A stretch of DNA of 64,000 nt, taken from NCBI GenBank assembly GCA_032622095.1, contig CP136066.1, positions 194,238,816 to 194,302,815 on the forward strand, given 5' to 3'. Below the pieces are notes generated by a model. The model ran no database searches. It saw nothing but the letters and a program-made list of their open reading frames with translations, and was not told the DNA's origin. This stretch comes from Siphonodentalium dalli (lineage: Eukaryota > Mollusca > Scaphopoda > Gadilida > Siphonodentaliidae). Below, one piece after another: positions 58,553 to 64,000 of this stretch. A program made the translations under genes and the position numbers. The stretch's first letter is position 1; the number at the start of each line of letters is the position of its first letter.

Positions 58553-58680
58553 AACCCTTCCTATACTAAAGCATAAATGCTGAGTAGTTATCGCATAGTA
58601 CATGTACATATAATAAGTTCGTCGTTTGTTGAACTTATTATCTAAATATTTCCCTGAACATATGGCTCCTTCTGAACTTG
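58553..58680. mobile_element. Solo end of TTAA-CCCTTT family
   Basis: TTAACCCTTCCTATACTAAA, GTTATCGCATAG and ATAATAAGTTCG correspond to the end modules at 17.26 and 45.6 kb. TGTTGAACTTATTATCT follows, an inverse copy, giving a small hairpin. No opposite end was found. Confidence 0.45.
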
Positions 58681-60005
58681 TATTTATCTGTCGTCTCCTT
58701 TTATTACCTTAACAAATGAATAATAGACCGCTCAAGGTCAAGATCGGACACCTGTAAGAACACAACAAATCGCCAATAAGTATAATGATAGACCGATATT
58801 GCAACAAGTAACTTACATGTAAGGTATAGATTCAGATTGGCTGGAACTTCATGTGGTAATCCGATTGCGCGAAAGGAGTCGATCTGTTACTATAAATAGA
58901 AAAGAATACCAGGCTAAAATAGCTCATAAAACTGTCCCGCAGATGTGATAATAAGACGTTCTAAATAATAACTAGATTAATTGAAACTTTTCCGGGAAGG
59001 TGCCATCGATTCAGCTATTATGTTCTGCCCAGGAATTTATATAATACTTTTTGAATGGGCAGAGATAGACCATCTTTAAGATTCATATATATTATGTTAT
59101 ACCCACGAATATATATATAACACTTTCTGGGAAGAGATAGATCATCTTTAAGAGTGTGGATTTATGGTTACTTCGACGCTGGCATCATTTCTCCAATATC
59201 ATCACTATGTTATTCCCGCTATGATAATTCACAAAATCTGTACATGCAGGTAGACAATTATCATTGATAGCTCCATAATGGCTCCTCCCCGTGAGACCTT
59301 AGGCTTGATCGTTCAATAATGGCCTCTCCCTGAGACACGTGGCCTGAATTAACACTAATGGTTGACATATACGAGGCCGTAAAGACGGTCGCAGCAGGTA
59401 TCTAGACGAAAAATGCGCTAAAACCTCAAACGAACTGAGGCCGCAGTGGAACAAGTCAGGTAGTAACATATACAAAATGACATGGGAGCTTCAAGATCAA
59501 TTATCATATCAAATCGATATCACTCGTTTTGGTCAGTTCTGTTGATTAAAATGGTCCAAAACTTGGTGGCATGAAATACATTTATTATCTGTTTTCAAAT
59601 GTCTATTTAAGTGCTCTTTATGTTTGCATGCTTTACCAACTATCAACCAATGTGGCGGAAGCACTGAAGATGGTTCAACCTTCAGAAGCAGGGCCGTACA
59701 TTTTTGGGGTGTAGGTGTGTGACTGATTGATCAGAAACTTTTAACTCTCAAACAAGAAACAGTATTTGTGGATCGAGCTGTCGGTTGGTTGAAGGGTAAC
59801 ATTCTGTCTCACCCACCTGACCATCAGCTTGACGCCTTGATAAAGTTTCATGCACATTTTATCAAATATTATAAATACCCTATCACTGCAAAATCTTATT
59901 TTAAAAGCTATACTTTACTTATTACGATGCGGCTCCTTTGTAAATTCGTGTTATTTATTTGCTATTTATTATCTAGTCTTGTACTACTTGTATACGTTTT
60001 ATAGT
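58681..60005. other. Intergenic, no gene recognised
   Basis: Two similar segments (TAATACTTTTTGAATGGGCA at about 59043 and TAACACTTTCTGGGAAGAG at about 59117) suggest a small local duplication. The frame 59768-60004 ends in hydrophobic residues but matches nothing I know. Confidence 0.4.
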
Positions 60006-60149
60006 ATGATTTCACACTAGTCAGTTCTTGAATATATCTTCCTGACTCCAAGTGGATACATTCCTCATGGGTGGTTGTATTTGTACATAGCTTATCATTG
60101 CATTGTTTTAATCTAATCCACTGTCTGGTTTATCTACAAAGTTGCTTCG

Positions 60150-60238
60150 CTGCGATCCTGTTGTATACCTGATTTTGTGGCCGTGACATGGACTAGCGGC
60201 TAAAACGGTGTTAAACCCTCAATCAATCAATAAATCAC
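60150..60238 (+). mobile_element. LINE/SINE-like 3' tail
   Basis: GACATGGACTAGCGGCTAAA, then ACGGTGTTAAACCC and a (CAAT)n tail, TCAATCAATCAATAAATC. From general knowledge, a GTTAAAC box followed by a short simple-repeat tail is common at the 3' end of molluscan non-LTR elements and their SINEs. The body upstream is not recognisable. Confidence 0.45.
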
Positions 60239-60354
60239 ACCCACTTGTTGCTCGGTAATATGTTATGCAGTCTGAAAAACAGTCGGGTCATTATCTTAAA
60301 TCCCACGCAATACTTTTCCATTAGTATTTTATGTTCTTGTTCTGTGCGATTCAA

Positions 60355-61565
60355 GTACCAATAAACAGGGAAATGGAAGTCACCCACATGACCATATGGT
60401 CATAATCAATGGGATGACACATACAGGCTGTACGGCGTCCCGATGGATATATAGCCAAGCAAAGAGTGAAATTCAAGATGGCTGCTCGCCGCAATTTTTC
60501 TAAAGGAAAACCGTTCAATTGCAATAGCTTCGATCCTAAACCTGCCTGTAAGTATCAAAACATACTCCAAAAAAATGCGGACTGCATGGGTGTGTCGATG
60601 CACATGTGAAATGCAAGATGGCTGTTGGCGGTCATGTTTTAACGAATTTACCAAATAGATGGCTCTTATCTAGAGGACATCCCGAAGATCCGTTTGAAGT
60701 TTGGTGTCGGTAGGATGAGAGATGTGACCTATAAGTATGACGAAGGCTTTGGTTATGCAAAGAGTAAAATTCAAGATGGCAGCAAGCGGTCATCGTTTTT
60801 AACGAAATTTGGACAAATTATATGGACCCCACTACTGGGTCATACACGCCCCCACCCCGAAAACCCATATGAAGGTGGTGAGATTCGGAAATGTGAAATT
60901 CAATATAGTTGATGGCGGCCATATTATCAAACGAAACTAGATAGGAGCGAAAGGTGATGATTTTAATTTCAATTTGATTTTTTTTTTTAGCATTTTCTTA
61001 TTTTCTGTTTTTGGTCTGTGCGGTACGAGATCCAATAAAGGAATTGGAGGTCACCCACATGATCCATATTGAGTATTGGATCAATAGGATGACAAATACA
61101 GGTTGTACGGCGTCCCGATGGATTTAGCCATGCAAAGTGTTAAATTCAAGATGGCTGCCAGCGGTCATTGTTCTCATCGAAAACCGTTCTATTGCAACAG
61201 CTTCTATCTAGAGAGGTGATCCTAAACCTGCCTGTAAAGTATCAAAACATACTCCAACAAAATGCGGGCTCAGGGTATATCGATGCATATGTGAAATGCA
61301 AGATGGCTGTTGGCGGTCATGTTTTTAACGAATTTACAAAATAGATGGCTCTTATCTAGAGAACATCCCGTTTGAAGTTTGGTGTCGGTAGGATGAGATA
61401 TGTGGCCTGTAAGTATGACGAAGGCTTTGGTTATGCAAAGAGTAAAATTCAAGATGGCAGCAAACGGTCATCGTTTTTAACGAAATTTGGACAAATTATA
61501 TAGGCCCCACTAGTGGTCATACACGCCCCCACTCATGAAGACACACATGAAGGTGGTGACGATCG
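60355..61565 (+). repeat. Tandem duplication, about 660-bp unit, with AAGATGGC motifs
   Basis: Two collinear blocks, about 60355-60950 and 61028-61560. Shared words include GGTTGTACGGCGTCCCGATGG-like, ACATACTCCAA, CATGTTTTTAACGAATTTAC and GAAGTTTGGTGTCGGTAGGA. Within each, phrases such as AATTCAAGATGGC or AAATGCAAGATGGC recur at intervals of about 140-160 bases. Not coding. Confidence 0.8.
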
Positions 61566-62143
61566 GAAGAGGGATGTGGTCTGTAGGGTGTGCCTAATGG
61601 TTTGGCCACATGTGCGAAGAGTAAGTTCAATGTGGCAACCGGTGTCCATCGAAAATCGTTCACATGCAAAAACTCCCATTTAGAGGTGATCGAAAAGATG
61701 CCTGTAACTTTTCAAAAACTAAATATGTGCGCTGCAGGGTGTTCGGATGAATTTAAATGTAAATTAGAAGAAGGCCGATGACGATCATGCATGTATATTT
61801 ACACACTAAGTGTTGTCATCACTAAATCCAGCATTCTGATTGGTCGGCGCCCACGTGGCTAGTTGCAGTTATTTCTCGGTGAATGCGCAACGCCTAATAA
61901 CACCAAGCTAATAACACCATCGATACGTCATTAGGTTTGGAAAGACGAACGCGTAATGCTTTGGGCGCATTTTGACTCGCGCAGGATTGACTTAATACAT
62001 CATCGGGTTTCAACATGAAGAGAAATTGTTCCTATTAACTTTTGCCAAGGGTGCTATTGGGTATTTTGGGCTGATCTTGTCACGATACACTTTTCGATTT
62101 AAATATATTTACAAAAGTGGCTTTTTCGCTAAATGTATATAAA
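61566..62143. other. Intergenic, no gene recognised
   Basis: The start continues the style of the preceding repeat (to about 61780). Nothing else is recognisable. Confidence 0.45.
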
Positions 62144-62306
62144 TATAAGGATTAACTCTCATGTGGACTATTTTTATGGAGATGTAACGGTGAGGTAAGT
62201 GGACATAACTTGTATGTAAAACCCTTCGGGTTTTACACAAGTTATGTCCACTTACCTCACCGTTACATCTCCATAAAAAGAGTCCACATGACAGTTAATC
62301 CTTATT
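62144..62306. mobile_element. Near-perfect 160-bp palindrome (foldback element)
   Basis: The left arm (62147-62224) starts AAGGATTAACTCTCATGTGG and is answered by a right arm (62228-62303) ending CCACATGACAGTTAATCCTT. The arms of about 77 bases differ at only a few positions. The centre, CCCTTCGGG, would form a tight UUCG-type loop in RNA. It is a short foldback MITE or a locally inverted duplication. No coding capacity. Confidence 0.9.
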
Positions 62307-64000
62307 TGATTTACGAATTTAGGAAAACTTCTTCGGCTCCCGTATATAGAGGTCACACATAAGATCCATATGCAGTGTGGTGAGGTTGGGAGGGATGTGG
62401 CCTATAGGTGTGCAGAAGTAAATTGTTGGCAGACAATTAGCTAAAACTTGACGTTGTCAACTTCAGCTAATAAAAATACTCACTCGCTGATGAATATAAG
62501 TTACAATTTATCAAATACAAATTAGTAGAGTTATGTCCCCTGGGACCCTATTATCAACATAAATACAATCCTGGTCGCTGAATGGTCACTAACACATGGA
62601 TGAAAAGTTCACGAAAAAATGCACAAATTCGTTTCACGACGAGAAATAAAGCCACAAGATCAAAGGGCTGTCAAATGGACGAATAATATATTTTCGATGT
62701 CATATTTTTTTCCTTTTTAAGGGTATAGATATAGTGTGACGTTTGTCAAAATTGTAGTGTGACGCAATGAGTTGACCATAACTTTTGGGCACATTTTCGT
62801 TTGTCTAAAAGGACGTTCTTCAATATATACATGTGCAATGTCAACGCCTTCCTACGAATACAGGCCAGCGCGATTTGTTATTATTGAGGCCTATGTAAAT
62901 GATTAGGTGTATTGCAACCTGTGGACGTTACCGCAATGAAGGTAACGGTGGATACATTAGATAACCTGGTAACCTGTTCTCGTTTTATGCATGGATTCCA
63001 CCTATTTAGTTCGTCTGTTTTGCCATTCTTGCTGCAGTAAGTGGTTCATTATTCTGCTTCTGATGTTTCACTCTATCGGGCCAATGTGTAGAATAACCAT
63101 TAAATTTTCCACCGAGGCTTATCTTGTACAAAAACGATGGTTTTGGCTCCATCGGCCATGTAATTGGGGTAGTTATGGGAAAGGGAATCTTATGCTGCTA
63201 ACCATAGTTTTGATAAACACAACACTTGTGTGCTGGTATTGAGGAGAATAACACTTGTAGTATAGAATTTCGGGTGTGAAATCGAGATAATTACTTTGAA
63301 TTAGCGTTTCATTACGGAAAATTGTTTTATTTGTAAGTAATTTGGCGTGTAATGCAAATTCTAGCTTTCCTGAACAGGTTCAGCAATGGACCTAATCGTG
63401 TTCTGATATTGGTCCTGGACATAATTAGCTGAGTGTATTTGCGATATGATAAACCCAGATAACTACGCAAGATTCAAGAATAACATACACGAATGTATGG
63501 TTATATACGCATGTGCATTTACCACGTATACGGCCAGTATACTTAATGTATTAACCTAGTCTGATAAGTGCAAACACCAGAGCAAATTGTATAGTGCCCG
63601 TACCATGCATACACACATACATGTACAATTCCAACATGTTGCATTTCAATATACAGAACGTGTACTTTCAAAGCAGTTACGTGTACACACAAACTGTCTC
63701 CGTTGCCACTAGTCGGCTTCCTTATGTCGAAAAAGATGGTCGCGCGTTTTCGGAATGTTAAAAGCGATATGAGAACAGTTTCTATACCACCAGTGTGTCT
63801 ATTTTCAGAATCTACCTGTTTCCAGCTTGATATTTTAGTGGAAACAGGTTTGTGTGAGGCTTTTGTTTGTGTACCCCTCTATTTTTTCCTCGTCCACCTG
63901 GTAATAAAAACATGTTAGTACGCATAGCAAGTTCGGTAAGTGGCTTTCTTTGTTCTTGGAAATCGAAAAAATGGAGAGATCTTGCCACAAATTACTTAAT
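62307..64000. other. Intergenic, no gene recognised
   Basis: Short frames (for example 62991-63242 and 63703-63918) lack recognisable motifs, and no repeat is visible. A host exon could be missed here. Confidence 0.45.

Overview
This is a eukaryotic, AT-rich, repeat-dominated window. It probably comes from a marine lophotrochozoan, most likely a mollusc. The reasons are the absence of operon-like gene packing, non-LTR retrotransposons and piggyBac-type relics in large intergenic space, abundant minisatellites, G/C homopolymer runs, and a LINE/SINE-like 3' tail of the form GTTAAACCCTCAATCAATC near 60.2 kb. The species assignment is inference only. I see no convincing multi-exon host gene. Nearly all recognisable coding sequence belongs to mobile elements.

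Layout. 0-5 kb: low-complexity tracts, a Helitron-like 3' end (2.87 kb), a two-copy tandem repeat and a short hairpin. 5.7-7.4 kb (-): a broken piggyBac transposase. 8.6-10.6 kb (-): the C-terminal end of a decayed LINE, split by a 520-bp TTAA-flanked element whose removal restores the LINE frame exactly. 11.2-13.3 kb (-): a CARF/transposase-like fragment and a small His-Me finger (HNH) endonuclease-like ORF. 19.9-27.6 kb: a 7.6-kb foldback-like unit with tandem-repeat inverted ends and a perfect 9-bp target duplication. Inside it is a LINE with long, intact ORF1 (PHD finger) and ORF2 (endonuclease + reverse transcriptase), joined by an in-register T TTT TTA slippery heptamer. 28-31 kb: two copies of a dispersed repeat. 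32.2-34.1 kb: a second foldback-like unit, with an 8-bp target duplication and two nested inverted-repeat elements. 34.5-34.9 kb: an AT-rich array ending in a palindromic hairpin. 38.7-41.06 kb: a very homogeneous array of 12- and 16-bp units, open in all six frames. 44.4-45.1 kb: a 26-bp minisatellite. 45.6-46.4 and 54.8-55.2 kb: TTAA-type elements carrying twin palindromic hairpins. 47.35-47.84 kb: second copy of the MITE nested at 32.6 kb. 51.1-55.6 kb: a roughly 30-bp minisatellite that reappears inverted, perhaps a third foldback-like unit. 56.5-57.0 kb: a GC-rich island with degenerate ORFs. 60.0-61.6 kb: a LINE/SINE-like tail and a tandem duplication carrying repeated AAGATGGC motifs. 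62.14-62.31 kb: a near-perfect palindrome.

How the parts relate. Two mobilisation signatures recur. One is TTAA target duplication, as in piggyBac-type elements. It is seen in at least four non-autonomous elements, and an inactivated piggyBac transposase lies nearby. The other is tandem-repeat terminal inverted repeats with 8-9 bp duplications, as in foldback or Mutator-like elements. The most unusual observations are the LINE carried inside a foldback unit, its candidate -1 frameshift signal, and a palindromic hairpin module shared by otherwise different TTAA elements.

Stretches not listed as features show nothing I can support beyond AT-rich intergenic sequence.
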